Origin: Dryas octopetala
Taxonomy: Eukaryota > Streptophyta > Magnoliopsida > Rosales > Rosaceae
DNA: 64,000 bases
Assembly (NCBI GenBank): GCA_963921425.1
Contig: OY992836.1
Location: forward strand, 20,246,889 to 20,310,888
Direction of reading: 5' to 3'
A program made the position numbers and the translations under genes. The notes below the pieces were generated by a model. It searched no databases. It was not told the origin of the DNA and saw only the letters and a list, made by a program, of their open reading frames with translations. Shown here in pieces: positions 22,061 to 34,149 of the stretch. Each line of letters starts with the position of its first letter. The first letter of the stretch is position 1.

Positions 22061-24091
22061 CTGAAAGTTCATAGCATAATAGTAGTCTAAGATTTGGTGC
22101 TCTCTCTTTTTAATTATTGGGCAACAAAATCGTTAGAAGATTTTGGGTGTGATTAATGGGGTGGATTTGGCTTTTGTCGTACATAAACCAAATCACAGAA
22201 TGGAAAGTTGTACTGTGCACTTTTGGGAGAAAAAACTACCACCAATCGTGCTAGTGTTGTTTAATATTATTATTTTTCACTTTTTTTTAATTATTATTAA
22301 GGGAATGTTTTGGGTAATTTTAAAAGGTAAAAGAAAAGTAGAATCAGGTTTTTAATCAGAAATTCAGAATTTCTGTTGGAAACATTTATATAAGACTTGG
22401 CCCCAATCTAATTTATCTTGGATCCAACAATGTGACTATCAAATACGTTACCTATGATTTGGGGTATGTGGTATGCCCAATAAATTTGGATTGGATTTGT
22501 CTCAACTCTCAACTCTCAGCTCTCATCCATACTGAGTTATTGACTGCCATGGCCGGCTTTGACACATTCTACAAGAAAGGTTTTTTTTTTTTTTTAACCC
22601 ATAAATTAATGTTAGCATATATAATGTGGTTCAAAGGCTTTGGAAAAATTTGAGTGAAGGGTGTGAATCACACAACTGAGAATTTTATTATATTCCACTA
22701 TGGCGTTTTCTGCAGAATACGGGTACAAGTTTTGACTCCTAACACTAACAGGTAGAAAAAACCCAACAAAAACAAAACATAGATGATGCAACATATTCTA
22801 TATTTTTTTGGCCATTCATGAAAACACCATTGTCATGCACCAGGTTTTCATTAATAAAACCAACTTGGTTCACACAGATTATTGCTAATTACTGTTACTG
22901 TGCCATATTATATATTGAATACAAAAATATATATATATATCAGACTAGCTAAGTGTTAATTTGGGTTTGGACCATTTTGTTTGATTGGTTGAGCTCACTA
23001 TTCACAAAATAGCCATGCAAAAAAATATAGGACTGTCCTTGTATCAATTGGAAATACGTGTGTGCTTAGAAGCCTCTCCTCAACAGGAAAGGTCACGGGA
23101 CTGTGTAACCCAGAGAGTCTTTTGTTTTTGAACAACAAATGAGGTGAAGGATAAACTAAATTAATCAGTACTAGTGCTTAGTATTCAATATTTACTATGG
23201 GGCTATTCGAAATTAAAAGTGCTAGAAAACAACACAGGGCATCGAATTATTAATATTATTATTCCTAGTATTATTATTGTTAATTTGTTATTATCATTAT
23301 CAACATCACTTCCATTTTTTTTTAGTCCCTGAATCAAATGATTGCTCTATAGTCTATAATTAGCATGAAATAATTCCCCTGATTTAATTCCCACCAAAGG
23401 GTTACATGGGTCATCAGTCTGAGTCATTGGGTGGCGTAAAGTAGCCAAGGCCACCCAAATGAGAAATTTTAAATGCAGTCACAGGACTCTTGCATGGTAA
23501 TTTAGTACCATGTACTGGTTAATTGTTACTTTTGGTGCTTGTCATAAATGAAATTAATAATGTTCACCAGTTTTGTTTCCCATTTTGGCTGATAGCATAA
23601 ATAATGTTTGGTCCTTTGTTATGGTTTGAAATTTAAATTTTAACCACCCTGCATATTTGGTAGCCAAAGTGATCAGAAAACACACTCATCACTTTAACTT
23701 GAAATAAGGTGACAAGTACTTCTGGGTATTAAACACTGTGGGCAAGTTTTCAAAAATAGGTACTCTTGGCCGGCAAATAAGTGCAGAGTAACTTTCATTC
23801 CATAGTTTATCTTTCTTGATATCATAGTTCACATCCACAGAATAACTAGAGGGGGTAACCCTACAAATTAAGTGACCTTGTCCTACTCAAAGACCCTCCA
23901 AATTTGAATACTTGAGGGTGGCCGGGATTGATTTTAAGCTCCTAGTACATTGCCAGTTAATGTTACAACAACATTAATTGCTAATTAAATTTATACGTAC
24001 ATGTCAATGTTTTATCTGTTAGGCTAGTTAATTTATACATGACAACATCATTCTTAATCTTATAGGTATTAGACCCTTTCATCCTGGGACA
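22060..24091. other. Gene-poor intergenic region
   Basis: AT-rich, with short ORFs only (22143, 22432, 22612) and a short (AT)n run near 22930. I see no gene, RNA gene or bounded repeat here. Confidence 0.4.
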
Positions 24092-24100
24092 TATAATTTA

Positions 24101-24841
24101 GGCATAAATTCAATTTAGACACATAACTATATATGTTATTTCAACGGGGTCCATGAACTTTCAAATATTTCAAATATACACCTGATTTATTATGTAAATT
24201 GAAAAATGAAATTTCGTCCATCAATTTATTGAGAGATTAGTTAAATGTCAGATTGGCTTTTGCTAACGGGAATTAATTGGTGACGTGGCACCAACTCATC
24301 ATACATTTCCCGCCAAATGAGCAACACATGTCCACTTGATACGGGCCCACACACCCATTACCGCTTTCCCGCTTGTCGAACGCTCTCCTGACCATTTAGT
24401 CTCCAAAAAACATCACGTTTTCTTTCAAATTCGAATATAAATCCCTCACTTGTGTTCAACGAGGGAGAAAGAAATGATGAGTTTGTGGACCCGTGTCAGG
24501 GGTTAGGTGGACCTGTATCGCTCATTTGGCAGGAAATGAGCGACACGGGTCCACCTAACCCCTGACACGGGCCAACAAACTCTCTCTCTCTCTATTATTA
24601 TTAAATTGTGGGCCCGTGTCGCTCATTTGGCGGGAAATGTTTGCTGAGATAGCGCCACGTCGCCAAGTAATCCCGGTCAGCAAAAGTCAAGCTGTCATTT
24701 AACTGATCTCTCAACGAATCAATGGACATAAATTTATTTTTCAATTTAGATAATAGATCGGGTGTATATTTGAATATTTTAAAGTTCATGGACCCCGTTG
24801 AAATAGCTTATATAGTTATGTGTCTAAATTGAATTTATGCC
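24101..24841. mobile_element. Mutator-like MITE with long inverted repeats, 741 bp
   Basis: The ends are GGCATAAATTC and GAATTTATGCC, extending into long inverted arms of about 280 bp (shared blocks include GACACATAACTATATA, GGGGTCCATGAACTTT and GGTGTATATTTGAA). It is flanked by the perfect 9-bp direct repeat TATAATTTA (24092-24100 and 24842-24850), the length typical of Mutator-like elements. No transposase is encoded. The centre has a second, shorter hairpin: GGACCCGTGTCAGGGGTTAGG near 24489 is repeated in inverse form near 24550-24573. It is non-autonomous and could form nested hairpins. Confidence 0.85.
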
Positions 24842-24850
24842 TATAATTTA

Positions 24851-26358
24851 AGTTATTGAACCCTTTGAACTAAAATATGTAATATCTCTTCACATGTATA
24901 AAACATGCCAACTCAACGATGTTCAAGTTCATTCAAGCTGATATTGATTGTTGCCATAAAAGAATGAAAGTGGCACTGAAACTTTGCTCTTCAATTTTTT
25001 TTTTAAATAGTTTTCCAATTAATTAAAATAGATTTAGATGGAATTTTTGCCAAATTTTTGTGTGGAATATGAATCTTCTGTATATTATGAATTGCTTGAT
25101 TTTTATTCTGAGTCTCAGACTAAAACAAAACTGTTGTGAAAACAAACATAGAAGCATATTGCAGCCCTTGTGCATTTCCATTTTCCCCCGTCTAATTGAT
25201 TTTCAAATTGGAATACAACACCATAGAGTATAGATCTGATCCTTCTTATCATTTAATTAAAGAAAATTTGTACTGTGCAATTATGTTGAGTAATAAGTAT
25301 TAATATTCAGGAGATTGAACCATATATAATGCTGGGGTACGTGAAAGGGACACTAAATATTAGAAGTTGGCAATAATTCACCAAAAAGTTGGGTACGTCA
25401 GAGAAAATCTCAAAATCCAACTATGTAACTAAATAGAAAATGATGCATATATGTAGTGCCAAGAAGAAAATGAAGCATATATGAAGATTTGGAATCAATA
25501 GGGTCTTCTCTGGTATGAAATTCAGAAAAAATACGAAATGTGAGAGATGATTCGAACACTCACGAATGTTTTAATGTTGGGTTTTCAAATGTCACACATG
25601 TCCCTCATCAAAGAAAAATTCTAGAATTAATAAGGGATTTTGGGCCTCCATTGGTATTGATGATATATTGCGCCTTTTTGGGCCTCTTGGAGTCTTTCTA
25701 TAGAATGTGAAAGTTTTTTTTGGTACACAATGTGAAAGTTGCAATAAAAGATTATAATTAGAAGGCTGGGCCTTTTGGGGGCTTTTGGGCCTTTTGTTCG
25801 TTCTTAGGCCTTAGGCCTTTGCTAGGGATTATTGGGCCTTAGGTTTGTAATTGGGGGTTTTCCCTGGTTTCTCTCATTCATTCACCACGAAGTCAAAAGC
25901 AAAAAGACGAAAAAACCACAAAACAATATTCAAGTTTTTGGTTTTATTTGTTTCGGTCCTCATTTTTCGTTTTGTTTTGTTTTAGACGAATGACAAATTT
26001 ACAACCTATTTCTCAAAAAACAAAATTTTCAAGTTTTTTTGGTTGAGCTTCAAAGTTGACTTTAACGACTTTGAAGAGTTTAATGGTTGACTTTGTTTAA
26101 GAGTTAATTAGAATACTCCATTATTCTAATTTCTAAGTCGGATGCCAGTTGTTTTTTGTGGTGAAGCTGTTACTTAATTGACCTGGAAAATAGTTGTGAG
26201 CATCACGTCGGTCACTCAATTTCAAATGAAGGAATTGAAATTTGAAGTCGGCAACTCTCTCACAATTTTCACGCACGTATAATATTCTGTGTGCAAGCAG
26301 TAGTGCACAGCCAATTAATGAATAATTAAGAAGCCATGAATTAAGCATGATGTCTTAA
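24851..26358. other. Intergenic region
   Basis: AT-rich, with no gene recognised. A T/G-rich stretch at 25640-26060 has repeated 'gggcctt' and 'ttttgttt' words but no clear period. Confidence 0.35.
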
Positions 26359-26367
26359 TTAAAACAA

Positions 26368-26569
26368 CAGTAGTGCTAGATATACCACATTTTTATACCA
26401 TAATTTCATACCACCTTATGTGGCAACTTACATGGCATTCATACATTGGATACTAAAAAATAAAAATAAAAACCCAAAAAGAAAAAGAAAAACTATGTCC
26501 AATAAAGTAATGACACGTGTGATGGTATAAGAATGTGGTATAAGAAATGTGGTAAGTATAACATTATTC
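26368..26569. mobile_element. Small MITE, 202 bp, 9-bp target duplication
   Basis: Imperfect terminal inverted repeats: the left end has TACCACATTT then TTATACCA, and the right end carries the inverse (TGGTATAAGAAATGTGGTAAG). The flanks are TTAAAACAA on both sides (26359-26367 and 26570-26578). A 9-bp duplication again points to a Mutator-type origin. It has no coding capacity. Confidence 0.65.
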
Positions 26570-26579
26570 TTAAAACAAT

Positions 26580-27640
26580 GAAATTAAAAAGAAGATAAAA
26601 GCCGACCATCATGCTAATAACTTTTTGAGTAATTAGATTATCATCATCCTTGCTTATATATTTAGTTTTCATTAAAATGTTACTTTGTTTATTGGTTGTC
26701 TTTGTAGATTTGGCTGATAATTGTATAAAGGTTTGAAGTTCGATATAATGTAATTTTAAATATAAACATAATATTATAAAGAAAAAGTATCACTTAGAAG
26801 TCAATATTAGTAAGTTTTACTGCATAGGATGGCACACAAGGCAAAAAAATGTTTATACGACTTTTTTCTCACAACAAATATTGTGTATTTCATCGTATAA
26901 AAGTGGATTCTATATATATGTTGTTAGAGAAAAGTTATATATAAAGCCACATAAAATATTTTTTATACCAAGCAAGCTATAACTTAGAATTTGTTGCATG
27001 TCAAAAATAGTCAAATAAAAGCACGGTTGTTTATTGTTAACGGTAAAGCGTGTTTTTACCGTATTAGTTACATCCTATAGAACACAATTAAAAGGACAAG
27101 TTCTGTAGGTCATTAGGCCACGAGGCCAAGTGTCTTAGAAAGTTTGACTCATTTGGAATTTTGGACATCGATCGGATAAGAATAAGAGGAGAAGAGTTGG
27201 TTAAAAGTTGTGTGTCTTTTCCGTGTTTATTTGAAAGCATTGACCTCCCCCACCATTCATTAAGGAAGAAAGTTACTGCCTACACGTATATGCATCCCAC
27301 GTTCCCTTAGCTGCAGAAACAGAAAACTGCACTAAGCACCCTTTGCTTCTTCTTCTTCTTCTTCATTCTTTTTTTCTCACCCGATTCATCCACTTTGCAA
27401 ATCCAAACAACCATTGTCATTTTCAGTTACAATCCTTCTATCCTCTCTCTGTTAGTGTTTCGAGACAACAACATTCATTGTTGTTGTTTAGTTGCTTGTT
27501 TGATTGCTTGTTTTGCAAGAAACTAGAGGAAGGCGAAGAATTAATTAAATCCGCGCACAACTACTTGTTGATCATAAATTTCTTCCAATTTGTTTAATTT
27601 GTTGTGCTTGTGACTTAGAGACAAGCTAGGAAAAGCTCCG
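26580..27640. other. Intergenic region and RopGEF promoter/leader
   Basis: AT-rich up to about 27230. From about 27330 a CTT-rich and pyrimidine-rich leader leads to the RopGEF start at 27648. An 84-codon ORF in the leader (27343-27597) is low-complexity Leu/Phe/Ser sequence and is not supported as a gene. Confidence 0.4.
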
Positions 27641-27647
27641 AGTCACA

Positions 27648-28530
27648 ATGGTCCGAGCTTTTGCTTCCCAACACAGCATGCAGAAGACTAAATCTTTCCA
27701 CTTGAGAAAAATGTTTGATATTCCTGGGGCAAGACATCTTCAGAGCTTGATCTTTGAGAATAATGCCGGGCAGAATGGTCACGAGCAAGAAAACGATCAA
27801 TTAAAAAGTCCCCCCTCCAAGACTACTACTACCACTACTGCAGAAGCTGATAGCTGCCCCTTGGTGCCACAAGGAGGAATATGGGCAAATAATCATGATC
27901 AAAAGGGTACTCCAAGTTCAGCTGGCTTAGATGAGGATCAAGAGGAAAGGGTAATAAGTCCAAAATGCAAGAAACCTTCAGGTAAAATCTTCATGATTAA
28001 TTTCAATATCATTTAATCAATCTGACTATATCTCAAAATGATATGCTATTTCTTGTCACAATGCTAGAGCATAGCTACTTGTTGAATGAGAGAGAAGAGG
28101 ATAGGGATCATGATTTAAATAATTTCTATGAAATTAATTTGTTTGTGTATTTGTTTCTCAGATATGGAAATGATGAAGGAAAGGTTTGCTAAGCTGCTTT
28201 TGGGGGAAGATATGTCAGGTGGTGGGAAGGGTGTCTCTTCAGCTTTGGCTTTATCAAATGCCATAACCAATCTAGCAGGTATCTGATGTTCCTTATTTCT
28301 AGAGTATATATGTCTTAAAAAATGCATTACTATTTTCTCTAATTAATTGCTTCTCCTTGTTTCTATCACAATGTAGCCTCTATTTTTGGAGAACAAAGAA
28401 AACTAGAGCCTATGTCTCCAGACAGGAAAGTGAGGTGGGGAAAAGAAATTGGCTGGCTTTTGTCTGTGACCGATCTCATTGTTGAATTTGTCCCAACACA
28501 AATGAATGGAACAAGCATGGAGGTCATGAT

Positions 28531-28594
<64 letters not shown>

Positions 28595-30112
28595 CTTTCT
28601 CTGATTGTCCATGCTATTTTCTACAAGACTCACTTCACCTATAAAGTAGGATTCTAAATCCCTTTTTCCTGATTTGATAGATAATGGTGACTCGGCAAAG
28701 AAAGGATCTGCACATGAACGTTCCTGCCCTACGCAAGCTTGATGCCATGCTCGTTGTAAATACTTTCATTCCCTAGCTACTTCCTGTTTAATTTAGAGAA
28801 TATGTTTCACATGCAGAACTATACACCTTTTGCTAATCATTTATGATAAGCAGGCCCAACTGGATAGCTTTGCAAACCCAAGTGAGTTCTGGTATGTGAA
28901 AAGAGATGCCCAAGAATCTGAAAAAAGTAACAACGCCCAGAGAAATGATGAAAAATGGTGGTTACCCACTGTTAAAGTTCCCCCAGAAGGGCTATCGGAT
29001 GACTGTCGAAAATGGCTGCAAAATCAAAAGGAATCTGTGAACCAAGTTCTAAAAGCAGCAATGGCAATTAATGCTCAAGTACTATCAGAAATGGAGGTAC
29101 CTGAAAACTACATTGAATCCCTTCCCAAGGTATTATAAGACATACGACTCTCTTTAGTCTCATGGATCAACTCCTAGCAAAAAATTTTGAAACTTAATTC
29201 GGTTTTGATTAATTGACTTAATTTGTTTTGTTTTGACAGAATGGTAGAGCTAGCCTGGGTGATTCAATGTATAAGAGCATAACAGTAGACTACTTTGATC
29301 CTCTAGAATTCCTTTCATCCACGGACTTGTCCACAGAGCACAAAGTGCTTGACCTCAAAGACAGGATTGAGGCCTCTATTGTGATTTGGAAGAGGAAGAT
29401 GAACCATAAGGATGGAAAGTCTTCCTGGAGTTCAGTTGTGAGCTTTGAGAAGAGGGAACTCTTTGAAGAGAGAGTAGAGACCGTCTTACTCATACTGAAA
29501 CAGAAGTTCCCAGGAATTCCACAATCTGCACTTGACATAAGTAAAATTCAATACAATAAGGTAAGAACTACAATTAATATGGAAAAAAACATTTTGATCT
29601 TATCATATGTTTGTCATCTTTTTCAGAATCTAAAAACTATGTTTCTTTTATTTATGCATACACAGGATGTAGGCTATGCTATTCTAGAGAGCTATTCCAG
29701 AGTCATAGAGAGCTTGGCTTACAATGTCATGTCTATGATTGAAGATGTCCTTTATGCTGATTCTCAAACTCAAAAGCTGTGTCCGGACAGATCAAACAGG
29801 AGGTTTTCAATGGATTCAGCATCACCATTGACAGAATCTGTGAATTCCCCATACGATAGGGAAGATATGGAAACATTGAATTCTACAGAGACACCAACTT
29901 CAAAGACACTATTTGAGTTCATGGGTTGGAATGCAGATCTGGATGAGAATGAGGGGCAGAAAGATAACTCACCGAGCACTAAGGAGAGCATATGTAAAGA
30001 AGAAAGTGATAAGCTTATGAGAAAACCTGCAAATGTCAACACCAAGAGGTTTTCCTATTTAGAGAAGCTTGAGAAGTTGAGTGGTCTAAGAAGTCCAACA
30101 GCTCGCCATTGA
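27648..30112 (+). CDS. ROPGEF: Rop guanine nucleotide exchange factor (PRONE domain)
   Basis: RopGEFs load GTP on plant ROP GTPases at the plasma membrane, downstream of receptor kinases, in polar growth and other signalling (family knowledge). Seven exons join to 571 aa: 27648-27981, 28162-28278, 28377-28522, 28681-28755, 28854-29129, 29240-29560, 29666-30112, all GT-AG. The variable N-terminus (1-111, with a poly-Thr run) precedes the PRONE domain (about 112-461). PRONE landmarks are [84 protein letters not shown] and [13 protein letters not shown]. The C-terminal tail is Ser/Thr-rich and ends [21 protein letters not shown]. This tail is where receptor kinases are known to act. The subfamily number is not assigned. 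A long (CT)n lies ten bases after the exon-3 donor. Confidence 0.95.
28533..28592. repeat. (CT)n microsatellite in RopGEF intron 3
   Basis: About 60 bp of uninterrupted CT, starting ten bases after the 5' splice site of exon 3 and ending about 90 bases before the exon-4 acceptor. The ORFs that span it on both strands are low-complexity artefacts. Confidence 0.95.
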
Positions 30113-30781
30113 TAGTAGAAAGTTAATGAGACAAAGAGAAAGAGAAAAATTGAAGATAGAGACAAGGACAAGGAGATCAGAGGGGCAGATAGACATAGAG
30201 AAAGACAGATACTTACTAGGATACTACTTGTTAGTATTTCTATGTAGTGTGTGCTTCCTTCCTTATATTGTGGATAGTGAAGTCTTGAGTGTTTAATTAT
30301 GTAGTGGGTTTTGAACTTTTGATGCATTTGAGATGTGCTTCCAGACTCTGCTGGCTTTTAGGAACAGCAATAGCATTCATTATAGTTTTTCTCAAAGGCT
30401 CTATGGTCTTCTTTCATTCTTGGGTTTTCATGAGTTTGCCCTTCTTAATTCTCAACTAGACTGCTTGTCTAATGAAGGTTTTTCTTTAAAACTATGCATA
30501 GACAAATACATGCTTTCAGCTTAGCAGACTCTAAGCATATCTATACTGGTGCTTTAGAAAACCATAAACATCAACCATTAATACCTTGATTAATGTTATT
30601 TACATAACCATAAGAATCAGTCCTAGCCACTACATCTAGCTACCACCATTTTGAACCAGTCCTGTGAATATGCATATAATTAAACTGGTTAATTATATAG
30701 TTTGATAAAAAAAGAAGCTTGGAAAAATCTGTCCAGAGAAGCACTAACATCAACCCTGCTTGAAGTGCATGGAACCTCTAA
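30113..30781. other. Convergent 3' region between RopGEF and ABIL
   Basis: Holds the 3' untranslated regions of two genes that face each other. It starts with a GA-rich stretch after the RopGEF stop. No further coding exon was found. Confidence 0.5.
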
Positions 30782-30940
30782 TCATATTGCTCGTTTAGCT
30801 CGCCTAATGAGTGACAAGATGTCATTACCACCATGCACAGATTTTCTATTGCGCCCATTCTTCCGAGTTTCCTGCAATACAACACAAGAATACATGCTAT
30901 AAAGGAAGGACATCAGATGAAGTAATTATAGCAAATGTCA

Positions 30941-30990
<50 letters not shown>

Positions 30991-33018
30991 AACAACTCAC
31001 CTGGAAATTAAATGTAGGATTCAGACCTCTAGACAGGATTGACATGCCATCATGAACAGGCACTGCAGTACATCAAATCCATGTTAACAATTGGCAATGG
31101 TGCATTATATATGCTAAAACTATAGTAGTTTAAATTCCTGGTTTGTGGGAGAGAGCACATGTTACCTAAAGCTGAATTGTTTTCCACCATGGACAAAGAC
31201 GGTTTGTGAGAGTGCGTGTACAAGAAAAGTGGCATTGCGACCTCTCTGTCTCTGTCAATGATTTTATGAGAGGCCGAGTTTCCAGAATCCCTGCATGGAT
31301 CAAATTCATCAAATTAAAAGGAAGTAATCCCAAAAGCCAGAACGTACCAATAGTCATCTATTTTCCTTAATGAAATTATTTAAGTCATTGTTGGAAGTAT
31401 GCTTCCAATCAAGGATATACTTTGTATATGTGAGTTTCATGTACAAAATCCACATTGTAATGACTGTAAAGGTTTTCAAACTTTTGTTGATATCAACTGT
31501 GCTAGCTTTTAAATGTTCATGCATATGTTATTGGGTTTTAAATCTTCTCTGTGAATGCAAACTATTTTGCAGCCAAATATGAAATATTCTCAAAATATGT
31601 GTTTTGAGATTATAAAGATGATATATCTTACCTTAAATCTTCATTTAATTTCTCAGCATCTCTGATGGCTGATCACAAAACAAAGAATTAGTAAGCGAGG
31701 AAAAAGGATTCTGCACCCTATCTTAGCAACATTTTATCCTCTCTCTCTTTTTTTTTTCTTTGGCTGAAAGTAACAGAATTTTAATCCTAGTGAAGAGAAC
31801 AATGAAATGGTATGGAATAATTACGTGCAGATAAAAAACGTGCACTATGCCTTGGCAGAGTCTCACTCCATCGGACTTTAGTCAGAGCAAGCTTGTGGGT
31901 GTATTGTTCACATAAGAGAAGTCTCTATCAAATACAAAGCAAGTTCAGTGATTAGTAATTGATGCAAGTGCATGATAACCAATCTATTAATACCAGCTAG
32001 ATTATGATGATAATAACTTGTTTGAGGCAATTGATTCGAAGCTCAGCCTCTGAGAATTCGTTGGTCTCAGAAATGAGGCTATTTAGGTTGGCAGAAACGC
32101 ATCCGAGATGATCAACAACAGTAACCACAGCTCTGCATACGTACTCCTTGGTGTTATCCATCACCCTGCAAATTAAATGTAACCATTGCTCATCAGTCAC
32201 CTGGTTCCACTTTAGGCTAATTAATTCTAGTTCATGCGATGAGGCCAAAAAATGTCATTAGGTGAAGACCTAATAGATTAATCGCCTAGGCAATACGCTT
32301 GTGTAATGCTGAACTTGAAATTTCAAAAATGGGATTATCAGAAGGGAGGTCTTTGATATCTTTTGGTAAAAGGAGCCACTGGAGAAGGAGAGGGCTAATT
32401 GAAAAACTAGCCAAAATTTGGACCCTTTAAAACATTTAGTCTTTGTTTTAGAATTTTTAAAAATATAACCCCTCAAGTAGTACTCGAACTCTTGAGTAGT
32501 GCTTAAACTCCCTTCAAGTGGTGTTCGAACTACCTTCGAGGATTGTTTGAACCCCCTTCAAGCAGTCCTTGGGAAAAAAAAAAATGGGTTAAAAGTCTAA
32601 TAAAAACAAAAAAATCGTTACTTCACAAAAAATTTCAAGCTGTGTATAGACCCTTAGAACATAGCAAGTAAGCATAATGGTGCCATTAAAAAACAAAATG
32701 GTGTGCTAGTGCTGGCATTTAGTTTTGTTAAGAAGACTCACACGTTCTTTTCTTTGGCAGCCAAGAATGTTGATTCGCAGTAGTCAGCTGCATAATGAAG
32801 TTGAGAGCGCAAGTCTCTCAGTTCCTTTAACCACAGATCACAAAAATAGTTTGAAACCTTAATAAGAGAGAAAATCATACAAACAAATGAAAAACATGCA
32901 TGGGGTGTTTGGAAATACGTACCCGGAGAGACTTATCAAAGTTTAAAATGTCCTTGTTAGACTCGGGTTCTGACTCTTGCCCTGAACAAGGTTTAGAGTT
33001 CTGCATCTCCTCCTCCAT
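30782..33018 (-). CDS. ABI-like SCAR/WAVE complex subunit (ABIL)
   Basis: ABIL proteins are the Abi subunit of the plant SCAR/WAVE complex, which turns ROP-GTP signals into ARP2/3-driven actin branching (family knowledge). Eight exons give 246 aa: 33018-32923, 32824-32742, 32165-32018, 31924-31825, 31668-31632, 31290-31166, 31062-31001, 30871-30782. Landmarks are FDKSLRELRDLRSQLHYAADYCESTFL (across exons 1-2), AVVTVVDHLGCVSANLNSLI, AELRINCLKQRLL, then HKLALTKVRWSETLPRHSARFL, which are all conserved ABIL blocks. The C-terminus ends SLIRRAKRAI. It is shorter than ABIL1-4 and lacks an SH3 domain, as usual in plants. The member number is not assigned (ABIL5-like is possible). It is tail-to-tail with the RopGEF gene. 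Confidence 0.88.
30946..30989. repeat. (GT)n microsatellite in ABIL intron
   Basis: About 44 bp of GT repeats within the last ABIL intron, just beyond (minus direction) the exon-7 donor at 31000. Confidence 0.95.
32476..32568. repeat. Imperfect 22-bp tandem repeat in ABIL intron 2
   Basis: Four degenerate units of the form AGTRGTGYTYRAACTNCCTTCR follow each other. Their starting words are agtagtactcgaac, agtagtgcttaaac, agtggtgttcgaac and aggattgtttgaac. They lie inside the intron between exons 2 and 3 of ABIL. Confidence 0.6.
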
Positions 33019-33034
33019 GTTTCTGTGTAAGATG

Positions 33035-33036
<2 letters not shown>

Positions 33037-33075
<39 letters not shown>

Positions 33076-33210
33076 TATCTCCCTTCTTTTTGAACTTGTT
33101 GTGGGTGATGAGCGAGGTGGGACTTCTTTTGTTTTGAGCAAGAGAGAGAGAGACAGAGTGAGGTCGGTGACTGTAGGCTCTCGTGATATGTATATATATA
33201 TATATATACT
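33037..33210. repeat. (CT)n and (TA)n microsatellites upstream of ABIL
   Basis: (CT)n at about 33037-33073, immediately upstream of the ABIL start codon and so in the 5' leader (GA repeats on the coding strand). (TA)n at about 33188-33208. Both give long low-complexity frames that are not genes. Confidence 0.9.
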
Positions 33211-34149
33211 CTGTGAGAAAACAAAACAAAACACATTAAAGGGAGATTCTCCAAGCCATGATCAATTTATCACAATTCAATCACCATGTTCAAGAATAAG
33301 GAAGATGACAAAAACAGAGTTGCAGCCCGTGATTTTGTGTTCGTTACTTTTCTGGATTTCAGTTTATAAGAAAAGTTAAAAAGGTGTTGTCAGCCACTGA
33401 ATACTCAATCAGTCAATCAAGTGCTTTATCATTAAAAAATTTTAGGGACTGCATTATTTGATTTCCGAGGAATGAAAGCCATCAGCCATGTAAATATTCT
33501 TTAACTGGGATTATGACAAAATGTGTCCAAAAAACCTTTTTCTTAGTTGTTTTATTCTTCTCGATCTTAATTACATAATTTAAGGCTTAATAAAAAAATT
33601 GACATGATTTAAGGCTAATCAATTCAAAATTCATAAGCCCAGAATCATAGATCAATTATGGATTTATAATTGGTCAACTTTCCAACAAAATGATTTGCCT
33701 TCTTAATTGTTTCTCTTTAAATCAAAGGACACTTTTTTTTTGATAAATATGAAATGAGTATATGAAAGCATTCATTATTTTCTCATAAGACCAGATTATC
33801 AAAAATTAAGTTATATTTTCAATCATAGATCATGTACCCATCATTTTTCACTAAAAGTTGCAACTATACTCAAAGGGATAGCATAAATGCCATTGAAAGA
33901 TTATACAGAAGGTAGAAAAATGGTCCCTATGAGGACCACCTTATTAGCCAACCACACCCACCCTAGACACGCGTGCAAAAGGAGAAGAAGAAAAGCTGTA
34001 GGCTACAAAAAGTGTTCTCTCATATCTGCAATGGAAACCTTGTATTCAACTAGGAAATCAGCTGCCAACTATACAAAAAAAAACCCTTCAGTTGGGAGCT
34101 CATTACCCTATTGCCTCAATGTAGGTCCTCAACAAGATGGCCATAAACT
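33211..34149. other. Intergenic region
   Basis: Upstream sequence of ABIL and 3' region of PRORP. A 90-codon plus-strand ORF at 33887-34159 overlaps the last PRORP exon and is not supported. Confidence 0.4.

Noticed and set aside
28403-28657. ORFs of 76 and 81 codons across the (CT)n repeat, one per strand
   Set aside because: They are opened by the microsatellite (RERERE or SLSLSL strings) and overlap RopGEF exon 3; not separate genes.
32875-33379. Long ORFs on both strands around the ABIL start
   Set aside because: Low-complexity translation of (CT)n and (TA)n repeats. Only the minus-strand part from 33018 to 32923 is the real ABIL exon 1.
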